Shown: positions 33,794-45,545, numbered from the stretch's first letter. The stretch is DNA of 64,000 bases from Allobosea sp. (GCF_017308075.1 NZ_JAFKFX010000023.1:186001-250000); one strand, 5' to 3'. A program made the numbers and translations. The notes: a model not told the origin generated them from the letters alone.

Positions 33794-34258
33794 ATGTCGC
33801 GCCAAAGCTCCGCTCTGGCGGCCGCTTCAGTTCATGACGGCCGCAACCCGCTTCCCGCTGCCGAGACGTCCAATGACGCTGCCGGCGGCTTCACCATCAG
33901 CGATCTCGCCCGCGATTTCGGCGTGACGCTGCGCACGCTACGCTTCTATGAATCGCGCGGCCTGCTTTCGCCGGCCCGTTCGGGCATGACCCGGATCTAT
34001 TCCGGCCGCGATCGCGCCCGGCTCGCGTTGATTCTCAAGGGTAAGCAGCTCGGCTTCACCCTGGTGGAGATTCGCGCCATGCTCGCCAATGAGGAGAGCA
34101 AGGGCAGCGAAGGGCAGGAGACGTCGGCCTCGGTCGGCGGGCTGCAGCTCACCCGCTCCCAGATCGCCGAGCAGCTCGAGCTGCTGCGCACCCAGCGTAC
34201 CGAGATCGAGACTGCGATCGCCGAGCTCGAGGGCACGCTGGCCACGCTCGGCGCCTGA
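33794..34258 (+). CDS. MerR family transcriptional regulator
   Basis: A 154-residue regulator. After a 30-residue leader comes the MerR winged helix (FTISDLARDFGVTLRTLRFY then ESRGLLSPARSGMTRIYSG, about 33-72), followed by an effector-region coiled coil (QLTRSQIAEQLELLRTQRTEIETAIAEL). It has no cysteines for metal sensing. Its place directly before a beta-oxidation operon, and general likeness to LiuR-type regulators of acyl-CoA metabolism, suggest it senses acyl-CoA or a related metabolite. That is inferred from context. Confidence 0.88.
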   Translation: MSRQSSALAAASVHDGRNPLPAAETSNDAAGGFTISDLARDFGVTLRTLRFYESRGLLSPARSGMTRIYSGRDRARLALILKGKQLGFTLVEIRAMLANEESKGSEGQETSASVGGLQLTRSQIAEQLELLRTQRTEIETAIAELEGTLATLGA

Positions 34259-34303
34259 GCTACCGATCGGCGGCGATCAGCCGCACGCTATCGTCGACGC
34301 CTC

Positions 34304-34331
34304 GAACCCCGCCGGGTTCGGGGCGTTTTTC
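34304..34331 (+). terminator. Rho-independent terminator after the merR gene
   Basis: Stem CCCCG / CGGGG with loop CCGGGTT, followed by CGTTTTTC. It separates the regulator gene from the downstream operon's promoter. Confidence 0.75.
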
Positions 34332-34404
34332 GTTTGTCGGCAGCGCAAAGCTCGGTAGCCTGACCCGGGCGAGAGCCTGCGACCGAAAAATCCCGGGCTC
34401 CCCC

Positions 34405-34442
34405 TTGGCAACGGACGGCATAATAGTTTATATATGAACTAT
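34405..34442 (+). promoter_or_regulatory. Promoter and palindromic operator of the beta-oxidation operon
   Basis: A -35-like TTGGCA (34405-34410), a 17-base spacer and a -10-like TTATAT (34428-34433). The 20-base palindrome ATAGTTTATATATGAACTAT at 34423-34442 (9 of 10 pairs) covers the -10 element, which fits a repressor site. The acyl-CoA dehydrogenase start is 75 bases downstream. Confidence 0.65.
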
Positions 34443-34516
34443 CTCGGGGCGCCGCCGCCAGCTTGAGCCGGCAGGCTGCCTCGCCAGAATGCGACGATCT
34501 TGGCAGGGAGGATGCG

Positions 34517-36313
<1,797 letters not shown>

Positions 36314-36333
36314 CGGATCGCCCAACCTGGCCC

Positions 36334-36449
36334 CGTCATCCCGGACAAGCCGAGAAGCGGCGCCGATCCGGGATCCATCATCGAGATCCGGCACCCTTCT
36401 ATGGATCCCGGATCTCCGCTTCGCTCCGTCCGGGATGACCCGGGATGAC
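36334..36449. repeat. Dispersed palindromic repeat (GTCATCCCGG family)
   Basis: Ends CGTCATCCCGG and CCGGGATGACG are inverted. The interior holds GATCCGGGATCCAT and ATGGATCCCGGATC, also inverted. It lies between the acyl-CoA dehydrogenase and thiolase genes and has the same architecture as the copy at 61218. Confidence 0.75.
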
Positions 36450-36543
36450 GGAGTGTTTCTTTCGATTACTCTCGGTTCGATCCGGCGCAGTCTGACGCCG
36501 AGGCGACGAGCCGAAAACGACCGGCCACTCCGGGAGGAGCACC

Positions 36544-37752
<1,209 letters not shown>

Positions 37753-37763
37753 GGAGAGCAGCG

Positions 37764-39968
37764 ATGAACCTCGTCAATTTCCGCTTCGAGACCGACGCCG
37801 ACGGCATCGCCACCCTGACCTGGGACATGCCCGAGCGTTCGATGAACGTCATCACCCCGCAGGTGATGGAGGAACTCAACCAGGTCGTCGACAAGGTCGC
37901 TTCCGACGAGGCGATCAAGGGCTGCGTCATCGTCTCCGGCAAGGAGAGCTTCTCCGGCGGCGCCGACCTCACCATGCTGCAGGGCCTGCGCGACCTCTAT
38001 GTCGGACTGGCGAAGGAGCAGGGCGAGCAGATCGCGATGCAGCGCTTTTTCGACGAGAGCCGCAAGCTCTCGCTGCTATATCGCAAGCTCGAAACCTGCG
38101 GGAAGCCGTTCGCGGCGGCGGTGCACGGCGTCTGCCTCGGCGGCGCCTTCGAGCTCGCGCTCTCCTGTCAGCTCCGTGTCGTCTCGGACGATGCCTCGAC
38201 CCGCGTTGGCCTGCCCGAGATCAAGGTCGGCCTGTTCCCCGGCGCCGGCGGCACCCAGCGCGTCGCGCGCCTGATGCAGACCGGCGACGCGCTGCAGATG
38301 ATGTTCAAGGGCGAGCAGATCAAGGCGCTCCCGGCCCGCAATATGGGCCTCGTCCATGCCGTGCTGCCGCGTGACCAGATCGTCGCCGCCGCCAAGGAAT
38401 GGCTGAAGGCCAATCCGCAGGCCAAGCAGCCCTGGGAAGACCCCAAGTTCAAGCTGCCCTCCAACAAGGTCCACTCGCCGGCCGGCATGCAGATCTGGCC
38501 GCCGGCCAACGCGATCTATCGCCGCGAGACCAACGACAACTACCCGGCGGCGCGCGCCATCCTGAGCGCGGTCTATGAGGGGCTGCAGCTGCCGATGGAT
38601 CTCGCCCTCAAGGTCGAGAGCCGCTATTTCGCGAAGATCCTGCGGACGAAGGAGGCGGCCTCGATGATCCGCTCGCTCTTCGTCTCGATGCAGGAGCTGA
38701 ACAAGGGCGCGCGTCGCCCGGCCGAAGTCCCGCCGAGCAAGCTGAAGAAAGTCGGCATCGTCGGCGCCGGCTTCATGGGCGCCGGCGTCGCCTATGTCAC
38801 GGCGCTCGCCGGGCTCGATGTCGTGCTCGTCGACCGCGACATGGAAGCGGCCGAGAAGGGCAAGGCCTATTCGCACAAGCTGGTCTCCGACCAGATCATG
38901 AAGGGCCGCGCCAAGACCGCAGACCGCGACGCGCTGCTCGGGCGCATCAAGCCTTCGGCCGATTATGCCGACCTCAAGGGCTGCGACCTCGTCATCGAGG
39001 CGGTGTTCGAGGACCCGAAGGTCAAGGCCGAGGTCATCGCCAAGGTCGAGGCCGTGGTCGGTCCCAAGACGATCTTCGGCTCCAACACCTCCACCTTGCC
39101 CATCACCGGCCTTGCCTCGCATTCGCAGCGGCCGAAGAACTTCATCGGCATCCACTTCTTCTCGCCGGTCGAGAAGATGCTGCTGGTCGAGATCATCAAG
39201 GCCAAGAAGACTGGCGACAAGGCGCTCGCCATGGCGCTCGACTATGTCCGGGCGATCAAGAAGACGCCGATCGTCGTCAACGACGTCAGAGGCTTCTACG
39301 CCAATCGCTGCGTCGGCAACTACATCCGCGAGGGTCACCTCATGCTGATGGAAGGCGTGCCGCCGGCGATGATCGAGGCGGCCGGCAAGCAGGCCGGCAT
39401 GCCGGTCGGCCCGCTCTCGTTGAATGACGAGGTCGCGGTCGATCTCGCCTGGAAGGTGCTGAAGGCGACCAAGGCCCAGCTCGGCGAGGCTTCGGTCGAT
39501 CCGGCCCAGGAGAAGCTGCTCTCCGACATGGTCGAGAAGCATGGCCGGCTCGGCCGCAAGAACAAGAAGGGCTTCTACGACTATCCCGAAGCCGGCCCGA
39601 AGCGGCTCTGGCCCGGCCTTGCCGAGCTGACCGCGAACCGGCTCGAGCCCGAGCTCATCGACATGGCGGAGCTGAAGCACCGCCTCCTGGTCACCCAGGC
39701 GCTCGAAGCGGCCAAGACCTATGAGGAAGGCGTCGTCACCGATCCGCGCGAGGCCGATGTCGGCTCGATCATCGGTTTCGGCTTCGCGCCCTATAGCGGC
39801 GGCACGCTGAGCTATATCGACAATATGGGCGCTGCCGCCTTCGTGAAGCTCTGCGAAGGGCTGGCCAAGAAGCATGGCGAGCGCTTCAAGCCGAACCGTC
39901 TCCTGAAACGCATGGCCAAGACCGGCGAGAGCTTCTACGGCTCGGCGGAGAAGAAGGCCGCGGCCTGA
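37764..39968 (+). CDS. Multifunctional enoyl-CoA hydratase/3-hydroxyacyl-CoA dehydrogenase (FadB/FadJ-type)
   Basis: A 734-residue two-domain enzyme. The N-terminal crotonase domain shows GKESFSGGADLTM, the first oxyanion-hole region, and GLPEIKVGLFPGAGGTQRVA with the catalytic glutamate. The C-terminal NAD-binding domain has VGIVGAGFMGAGVA, then SNTSTLPITGLA and GIHFFSPVEKMLLVEII, as in 3-hydroxyacyl-CoA dehydrogenases. The ATG at 37764 is set by GAGGAGAGC. With the upstream thiolase and acyl-CoA dehydrogenase it gives a complete beta-oxidation turn. Its stop abuts the stop of the convergent LysR gene. Confidence 0.95.
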   Translation: MNLVNFRFETDADGIATLTWDMPERSMNVITPQVMEELNQVVDKVASDEAIKGCVIVSGKESFSGGADLTMLQGLRDLYVGLAKEQGEQIAMQRFFDESRKLSLLYRKLETCGKPFAAAVHGVCLGGAFELALSCQLRVVSDDASTRVGLPEIKVGLFPGAGGTQRVARLMQTGDALQMMFKGEQIKALPARNMGLVHAVLPRDQIVAAAKEWLKANPQAKQPWEDPKFKLPSNKVHSPAGMQIWPPANAIYRRETNDNYPAARAILSAVYEGLQLPMDLALKVESRYFAKILRTKEAASMIRSLFVSMQELNKGARRPAEVPPSKLKKVGIVGAGFMGAGVAYVTALAGLDVVLVDRDMEAAEKGKAYSHKLVSDQIMKGRAKTADRDALLGRIKPSADYADLKGCDLVIEAVFEDPKVKAEVIAKVEAVVGPKTIFGSNTSTLPITGLASHSQRPKNFIGIHFFSPVEKMLLVEIIKAKKTGDKALAMALDYVRAIKKTPIVVNDVRGFYANRCVGNYIREGHLMLMEGVPPAMIEAAGKQAGMPVGPLSLNDEVAVDLAWKVLKATKAQLGEASVDPAQEKLLSDMVEKHGRLGRKNKKGFYDYPEAGPKRLWPGLAELTANRLEPELIDMAELKHRLLVTQALEAAKTYEEGVVTDPREADVGSIIGFGFAPYSGGTLSYIDNMGAAAFVKLCEGLAKKHGERFKPNRLLKRMAKTGESFYGSAEKKAAA

Positions 39969-40871
39969 TCAGGCGAAGAGCCGCTCCCTCAGGAGCGGCT
40001 CCAGCCATTCGATGAAGACGCGTAGGCGGCGCGAGAGATGCTGCCGGTGTGGATAGAGCAGGGCGACCGGCAGCGGCTCCGCCCTGTGCTCCGGCATCAC
40101 CTCGACCAGTGCTCCGTCCGCAATCTCGGCCGCGACGTCATAGGCCGGGATCTGGATCAGACCGAGTCCGGCAAGGCAGCAGGCGATATAGGCCTCCGCG
40201 CTGTTGACGGTGACGCGTCCGGGCAGGGCGAGACTGTGCAGGTGCCCTCCATTCAGCCATTGCCAGTCCTCGACCGCGCCGGTTGAGGGCGAGGCATAGT
40301 TGACCGCGAAATGCCCGGTGAGGTCGCCCGGCGCCATCGGTGTGCCATGACGCGCGAGATAGGGCGGGCTCGCGACATTGATCAGCCGGAGACTGCCGAG
40401 ATTGCGGGCGATCAGGCTGGAATCGCTGAGCGGTCCGACGCGGAGCACGCAGTCGACGCTGTCCTCGACCAGATTGACGGCCCGGTCGGTGACGCCGAGT
40501 TCGATCGCGATGTCAGGATAGCGCGCCAGGAAATCCGGCAGGGCGGGGGCGATGATCAGCCGGCCGATCCGGCCCGGCACGTCGATCCTGAGCTTGCCGG
40601 ATGGCCCGTCGACGGCGCTGCGGAACAATGCCTCGGCCTCTTCGACCTCGGCGATCAGCCTTAGACAGCGCTCATAGAAGGCGAGCCCGTCCTGTGTCGG
40701 CGCGACATGGCGGGTGGTACGGTGGAGCAGCCGCGTCCCCAGCCTGTCCTCGAGCAGGCGGATCGCCGCCGAGACCGAGGAGCGCGGCTGACCCAGCGTC
40801 GCGGCGGCCCGCGTGAAGCTCGCGCATTCGACGACGCGGGCGAAGGTGGCGAAGAGGTCGATCCGGTCCAT
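39969..40871 (-). CDS. LysR family transcriptional regulator
   Basis: A 300-residue regulator with an N-terminal winged helix (FATFARVVECASFTRAAATL then GQPRSSVSAAIRLLEDRLG) and a C-terminal periplasmic-binding-like effector domain. It has the general look of the subgroup that often controls adjacent oxidoreductases. It is transcribed away from an SDR gene across a 127-base gap containing a perfect dyad, the standard layout for LysR regulation of the neighbour. Effector unknown. Confidence 0.92.
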   Translation of the reverse strand: MDRIDLFATFARVVECASFTRAAATLGQPRSSVSAAIRLLEDRLGTRLLHRTTRHVAPTQDGLAFYERCLRLIAEVEEAEALFRSAVDGPSGKLRIDVPGRIGRLIIAPALPDFLARYPDIAIELGVTDRAVNLVEDSVDCVLRVGPLSDSSLIARNLGSLRLINVASPPYLARHGTPMAPGDLTGHFAVNYASPSTGAVEDWQWLNGGHLHSLALPGRVTVNSAEAYIACCLAGLGLIQIPAYDVAAEIADGALVEVMPEHRAEPLPVALLYPHRQHLSRRLRVFIEWLEPLLRERLFA

Positions 40872-40899
40872 CGTCTCAGCGTTAGATTGTTCGTTAGAT

Positions 40900-40916
40900 C
40901 TGACAAGTCATGTCAG
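40900..40916. promoter_or_regulatory. Dyad CTGACA-N5-TGTCAG between LysR and SDR genes
   Basis: Perfect 6-bp inverted repeat in the divergent gap, 28 bases upstream of the LysR start and 83 upstream of the SDR start. Likely operator of the LysR protein. Confidence 0.65.
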
Positions 40917-40998
40917 CTTATCCTGCTTTATCGAAACAATCTGCCGCGTACCTTGCCGACAGGGCGAGCAGTTCGCAAAGACGGCAGGAGATCAGGCC

Positions 40999-41772
40999 AT
41001 GGCCGAGCACAGCATCAAGGGCAAGACCGTCATCATCGCTGGCGGCGCCAAGAATCTCGGCGGGCTCATTGCCCGCGACCTAGCCGCGCACGGCGCAGCC
41101 GCAGTCGCGATCCACTATAACAGCGCCGCCAGCCGGGCCGATGCCGAGGCGACCACCGCCGCCGTCAAGGCGGCGGGGGCGCAGGCCGTCGCCTTCCAGG
41201 CCGATCTGACCAGCGCAGGCGCGGTCGAGAAGCTCTTCGCCGATGCGACCGCAGCGCTCGGCAGGCCGGACATCGCGATCAACACCGTCGGCAAGGTGCT
41301 GAAGAAGCCGATCGCCGAGATCAGCGAGGCGGAATATGACGAGATGGCTGCGGTGAACGCAAAATCGGCCTTCTTCTTCCTCAAGGAGGCCGGCAAGGCG
41401 CTGAACGACAACGGCAAGGTCACGACCGTGGTGACCTCGCTGCTCGGCGCTTTCACGCCGTTCTACGCCGCCTATGCCGGCATGAAGGCCCCGGTGGAGC
41501 ATTTCACCCGCGCCGCCTCGAAGGAGTTCGGCGAGCGTGGCATCTCGGTGACCGCAATCGGCCCGGGTCCAATGGACACGCCGTTCTTCTACCCGGCCGA
41601 GGGGGCGGATGCGGTCGCCTATCACAAGACCGCGGCAGCCCTGTCGAAATTCTCGCCGACTGGCCTGACCCATATCGAGGACATCGTCCCCTTCATCCGC
41701 TTCCTCGTTTCTGAGGGGTGGTGGATGACCGGCCAGACCATTCTGGTGAATGGCGGCTACACGACGAAGTGA
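40999..41772 (+). CDS. Short-chain dehydrogenase/reductase
   Basis: A 257-residue NAD(P)-dependent oxidoreductase of the classical SDR fold. The cofactor loop is IIAGGAKNLGGLIA, then NTVGKV where NNAG is usual. The catalytic serine lies in VVTSLLGAF and the YxxxK pair in AAYAGMKAPVEH. The C-terminus ends TILVNGGYTTK. The ATG at 40999 follows GGCAGGAG. The divergent LysR gene probably controls it. Substrate unknown. Confidence 0.93.
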   Translation: MAEHSIKGKTVIIAGGAKNLGGLIARDLAAHGAAAVAIHYNSAASRADAEATTAAVKAAGAQAVAFQADLTSAGAVEKLFADATAALGRPDIAINTVGKVLKKPIAEISEAEYDEMAAVNAKSAFFFLKEAGKALNDNGKVTTVVTSLLGAFTPFYAAYAGMKAPVEHFTRAASKEFGERGISVTAIGPGPMDTPFFYPAEGADAVAYHKTAAALSKFSPTGLTHIEDIVPFIRFLVSEGWWMTGQTILVNGGYTTK

Positions 41773-41928
41773 ATGCGTCGGACTGCGCCGGCCTCTCGCC
41801 GGATCGCGATATCGTCATTGGGGAGATCGTGGCGTGACAGCGCCTGGCGCGTAGAGCGCGGCGATCCGGCTTGCTAGGCTACGTTCCCCCCAACGGCATC
41901 TCAGCCAGGAAACACCAAGAATACCGCG

Positions 41929-42423
41929 ATGCCTGTCCGACCGATCCTGAGTTTCCCTGATCCGCGTCTGCGCCTGACCGCGGCCCCTGTCCTGCGCTTC
42001 GACGCCGATCTGCGCGCCCTCGCCGACGATCTGCTCGAGACCATGCGGGCCGCGCCGGGCATCGGCATCACCGCGCCGCATATCGGCGTGCTCTCCCGGC
42101 TCGTCGTGCTCGAACTCTCGCCCGGCGAGGTCCGCACCTATGTCAATCCGGAGCTGGACCAGATCTCGCGCGAGACCACCCGCCACATCGAGGGCAGTGT
42201 CTCGATGCCGGGGGTGACCGACGAGCTCGAACGTCATGCGCGCATCCGCGTGCGCTATCAGGATCTGGACGGGAAGGAGCAGAGCGAAGAGGCGGATGGT
42301 CTTCTCTCGATCTGCCATCAGCACGAGATCGACCAGCTCGACGGGATCTTCTGGATCGACCGCCTGTCGCGACTCAAGCGCGACAGGCTGATCGCCCGCT
42401 ACAACAAGCTGCGGCGGGCTTAG
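41929..42423 (+). CDS. Peptide deformylase-like protein lacking metal ligands
   Basis: A 164-residue protein with the peptide deformylase fold, but altered at the active site. Motif 1 is GIGITAPHIG, fairly normal. Motif 2, canonically EGCLS with the metal-binding cysteine, is EGSVS with serine (codon AGT). Motif 3, canonically HEMDH, is HEIDQ, losing the second histidine. Two of the three iron ligands are therefore gone, while the glutamate is kept. It probably lacks standard deformylase activity and may bind formyl-peptide or ribosome, or act in another way. It has no operon partners. Confidence 0.88.
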   Translation: MPVRPILSFPDPRLRLTAAPVLRFDADLRALADDLLETMRAAPGIGITAPHIGVLSRLVVLELSPGEVRTYVNPELDQISRETTRHIEGSVSMPGVTDELERHARIRVRYQDLDGKEQSEEADGLLSICHQHEIDQLDGIFWIDRLSRLKRDRLIARYNKLRRA

Positions 42424-42435
42424 GAACCGGTTGCT

Positions 42436-43641
42436 TCACTTCTTGACGAGCGGGCACTCGCCCTCGCTGAGCGGGCGGAAGGCCTGGTCGCCGGGAATGG
42501 TGCGGATCAGCTTGAGATAATCCCAGGGGTACTTCGATTCCTCGGGCTTCTTGACCTCGAGCACATAGAGGTCGTGCACCATCCGGCCGTCCTCGCGGAT
42601 CACGCCGTTCCTGGCGAAGAAGTCGTTGACCGGCGTCGCCTTCATCTGTGCGGCGACCTTCTCGGTCTCGGTCGTGCCGGCCGCCTTCACCGCCTTGAGA
42701 TAGTGCAGGATCGAGGAATAGGTGCCGGCCTGGCCCATGGTCGGCATCGCCTTGTGGCGTTCGAAGAAGCGCTTCGACCAGGCGCGCGTCTCCTCGTTCA
42801 AATCCCAGTAGAAGGCCTGGGTCAGGATCAGTCCCTGCGCATCCTGCAGCCCGATGGCGTGGATGTCGGTGATATGCAGATAGAGCCCGGCAAGCTTGGT
42901 CCCGCTCTGCGGCAGGCCGAACTCGGTCGCCTGCTTGATGGTGGCGATCTGGTCGGCTCCGGAGCTGGCGATGCCGACCATCTTGGCGCCGGAGCTTTGC
43001 GCCTGCAGGAGATAGGAGGAGAAGTCGGTGGTGCCCTGAGGATGCTTGACGCTGCCGATGATCTTGCCGCCGGCCTTCTTTACCGCCTCCGAGGTGTCGC
43101 GCTCGAGCGCATGGCCGAAGGCGTAGTCGGCGGTGATGAAATACCAGGGGCCGTCCTTGGCGAGCGGCAGGCCGGTGCCGACCGCCAGCGCATAGGTGTC
43201 GTAGGTCCAGTGGATGCCGGTTGGGGCGCAGAACTTGCCGGTGAAGTCGGAGGAGCCGCCGGTCGAGGCGAGGACGAGCTTGTTCTTGCGCCGGCCGATC
43301 TCCTGGATGCCGAGCAGCACCGAGGAGGTCGGGATGTCGGCGATCACGTCCACGCCGTCCTCGTCGATCCAGCGGTTGACCAGGGCAGAACCGATATCGG
43401 GCTTGTTCTGGTGGTCGCCGGCGAGGATCTCGATCGGTCTGCCGAGAACTGTGCCGCCGAAATCCTCGACCGCCATCTGGGCGGCGATCACCGAACCGGG
43501 CCCGGCCATGTCGGCATAGATGCCGGCCATGTCGTTGAGCACGCCGATCCGCAATGGCTTGGGTGTCTGGGCGAAAGCGGGGGCGAGCAGGAAGGGCGTG
43601 AGAAGGGCTGCCAGTCCAGCGGAAATGCTGCGAAGCGACAT
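42436..43641 (-). CDS. Branched-chain-type ABC transporter substrate-binding protein
   Basis: A 401-residue periplasmic binding protein of the LivJ/amide type. The signal peptide (SAGLAALLTPFLLAPAFAQ) ends near residue 25, followed by the family strand PLRIGVLNDMAGIYAD. The ATG at 43641 begins the leader; the frame extends 34 codons upstream without support. No permease or ATPase genes are adjacent, so its transporter is elsewhere. Possible ligands include amino acids, aromatic acids or amides. Confidence 0.9.
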   Translation of the reverse strand: MSLRSISAGLAALLTPFLLAPAFAQTPKPLRIGVLNDMAGIYADMAGPGSVIAAQMAVEDFGGTVLGRPIEILAGDHQNKPDIGSALVNRWIDEDGVDVIADIPTSSVLLGIQEIGRRKNKLVLASTGGSSDFTGKFCAPTGIHWTYDTYALAVGTGLPLAKDGPWYFITADYAFGHALERDTSEAVKKAGGKIIGSVKHPQGTTDFSSYLLQAQSSGAKMVGIASSGADQIATIKQATEFGLPQSGTKLAGLYLHITDIHAIGLQDAQGLILTQAFYWDLNEETRAWSKRFFERHKAMPTMGQAGTYSSILHYLKAVKAAGTTETEKVAAQMKATPVNDFFARNGVIREDGRMVHDLYVLEVKKPEESKYPWDYLKLIRTIPGDQAFRPLSEGECPLVKK

Positions 43642-43727
43642 CGTTGGTCCCAAGAGAAACTGCGAAGATTTGCAGAGCCTTAGGTGTCGCTTTATCAGGT
43701 GGTCAATGCTGCGGTGCGCAAATAAGA

Positions 43728-43771
43728 ACGAACGGCTGAACAACGGGATTCGAAGAGACGAGGCCGTTCGT
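43728..43771 (-). terminator. Candidate terminator of the aminotransferase operon
   Basis: Inverted repeat ACGAACGGC / GCCGTTCGT with a 26-base loop; on the minus strand it is followed by TCTTATTTG. It would end transcription of the small gene at 43837 and the aminotransferase. The large loop makes it uncertain. Confidence 0.4.
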
Positions 43772-43836
43772 CAGGGCAGTCGTCGAGGGAAGTTTCTTCC
43801 CCCGACGCGCGCGACCGGTTGCGGTTTGGCTATGAC

Positions 43837-44073
43837 TTACCCGGGGCCGTAGGCCGCTTGCAGAACGGCGAGAAGTTGTCGCCCTGTGTTGCGGTCCAAC
43901 TGGATCGTTTGGCTGAGCTTCCCGGGAATCTCCCGATCGGGCGAACCAAACGTATCAATCTGGACGATGGGACCATCGATCCCATCGCCAAAGGTCTTAA
44001 CACGGGCGTGCACCTTGCTTGGGTGCAGGTTCCCTTCGCTAGGCCCGATCTCAAGCCTATCGATACGAGCCAT
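43837..44073 (-). CDS. Small conserved protein (often mislabelled methionyl-tRNA formyltransferase)
   Basis: A 78-residue basic protein: MARIDRLEIGPSEGN at the start, then VKTFGDGIDGPIVQIDTFGS and EIPGKLSQTIQLDRNTGRQL. I recall near-identical short proteins in Hyphomicrobiales that databases sometimes call methionyl-tRNA formyltransferase, though they lack that enzyme's catalytic domains. It lies 12 bases after the aminotransferase gene in the same direction, with codon use looser than its neighbours. No clear ribosome site. Function unknown. Confidence 0.65.
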   Translation of the reverse strand: MARIDRLEIGPSEGNLHPSKVHARVKTFGDGIDGPIVQIDTFGSPDREIPGKLSQTIQLDRNTGRQLLAVLQAAYGPG

Positions 44074-44085
44074 GAGAAACGCCGC

Positions 44086-45426
44086 TCAGTTCGCCACGGC
44101 CCGGATCGCCCGGCGCAGCTTGCCGATCAGCTCCTCGACCTGGTCCTCGGTGATGATCAGCGGCGGCGAGAAGGCGATCGTGTCGGCGGCGGTGCGGACC
44201 ATCAGCCCTTCCTCGCGGAACAGGCGGTCCATCGCCGCGAAGGCGCGCTTGCCGACTCCGTCGGCGCGCGGGGCGAGGTCGATGGCGCCGACCAGGCCGA
44301 CCGTGCGGATGTCGACCACGTTCGGCTCGCCCTTCAGGCTCATCACCGCATCAGCCCACATCGGCTCCATGGCGCGGGCGCGCTCGAACAGGCCTTCCTC
44401 GCGATAGACGTCGAGTGTCGCCAGGCAGGCCGCCGCCGCCAGCGGATGGCCGGAATAGGTGTAGCCGTGGAACAGCTCGATGACGTTGTCCGGCCCGTTC
44501 ATGAAGGCGTCGTAGATGTGCTTGCGCACGATCACGCCGCCCATCGGAACCGTGCCGGAGGTCACGCCCTTGGCGAAGGTGATCATGTCGGGGATCACGC
44601 CGTAGCGCTCGGCGGCGAAGGCGAAGCCGAGGCGCCCGAAGCCGGTGATCACCTCGTCGAAGATCAGGAGGATGCCGTGCTTGTCGCAGAGCTCGCGTAG
44701 GCGCTTGAGATAGCCCTTCGGCGCCGGCAACCCACCGGTCGAGCCGGCCATCGGCTCGACGATCACGGCGGCGATGGTCGAGGCGTCGTGCAGGGCGACG
44801 ACGCGCTCGAGGTCGTCGGCGAAATGCGCGCCATATTCGGGCTCGCCCTTGCTGAAGGCCTGCTTCTCGCGGTCATAGGTATGCGAGATGTGGTCGGTGC
44901 CGGTCAAAAGTCCGCCGAAGAACTTGCGGTTGTTGACCATGCCGCCGACCGAGATGCCGCCGAAGCCGACGCCGTGATAACCGCGCTCGCGGCCGATCAG
45001 GCGGGTCTTCGAGCCCTTGCCGGAGACATTCCAGTAGGCGAGCGCGATCTTCAGCGCCGAATCCGCGGCTTCCGAACCCGAGCCGGCGAAGAAGACGTGA
45101 TCGAGATCGCCCGGAGCGAGCGCCGCGATCCGCGCCGCGGCGGCGAAGACCTTGGGATGGCCGTATTGGAAGGAAGGGGCGTAATCGAGCTCGCGGGCCT
45201 GCGCCTGGATCGCCTGGATGATCGGCTCGCGCGCGTGGCCGGCATTGCAGCACCAGAGCCCGGCGGTGCCGTCCATCACCGGCTTGCCCTCCGGCGTATA
45301 GTAGAACATGCCCTCGGCGCGGGCGATCATGCGCGGGTTCTGCTTGAACGAGCGGTTCGCCGTGAACGGCATCCAGTAGGCTTCGAGGTCGTTCGGCGTG
45401 GCGATCGCGCCCATCGCGGAGGTCAT
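44086..45426 (-). CDS. Class III omega-aminotransferase (beta-alanine:pyruvate-like)
   Basis: A 446-residue PLP enzyme. FFAGSGSEAADSALK binds the PLP phosphate, LLIFDEVITGFGR carries the ring-nitrogen aspartate, and MITFAKGVTSG holds the Schiff-base lysine. The start (LEAYWMPFTANRSFKQNPR) and overall wording resemble omega-amino acid:pyruvate transaminases. It would use pyruvate as amino acceptor for beta-alanine or similar amines. The ATG is preceded by AAAGGGA, and a perfect palindrome lies just upstream. The small gene at 43837 follows. Confidence 0.92.
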   Translation of the reverse strand: MTSAMGAIATPNDLEAYWMPFTANRSFKQNPRMIARAEGMFYYTPEGKPVMDGTAGLWCCNAGHAREPIIQAIQAQARELDYAPSFQYGHPKVFAAAARIAALAPGDLDHVFFAGSGSEAADSALKIALAYWNVSGKGSKTRLIGRERGYHGVGFGGISVGGMVNNRKFFGGLLTGTDHISHTYDREKQAFSKGEPEYGAHFADDLERVVALHDASTIAAVIVEPMAGSTGGLPAPKGYLKRLRELCDKHGILLIFDEVITGFGRLGFAFAAERYGVIPDMITFAKGVTSGTVPMGGVIVRKHIYDAFMNGPDNVIELFHGYTYSGHPLAAAACLATLDVYREEGLFERARAMEPMWADAVMSLKGEPNVVDIRTVGLVGAIDLAPRADGVGKRAFAAMDRLFREEGLMVRTAADTIAFSPPLIITEDQVEELIGKLRRAIRAVAN

Positions 45427-45440
45427 GATCCGATCCCTTT

Positions 45441-45454
45441 AGTTTTTAAAAACT
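45441..45454. promoter_or_regulatory. Perfect palindrome AGTTTTTAAAAACT upstream of the aminotransferase gene
   Basis: 14-bp perfect palindrome in an AT-rich patch, 15 bases upstream of the aminotransferase ATG and within the divergent promoter region shared with the TPR gene. Candidate operator. Confidence 0.5.
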
Positions 45455-45545
45455 TCCTCAGCCTAGCAGCGTGCAACGGGCTGTAAATCCACGGTCCGGC
45501 GGGGCATCCCTGCGCCGGGCGGGCGGCAGGGCGCCTCTGTCGCAG

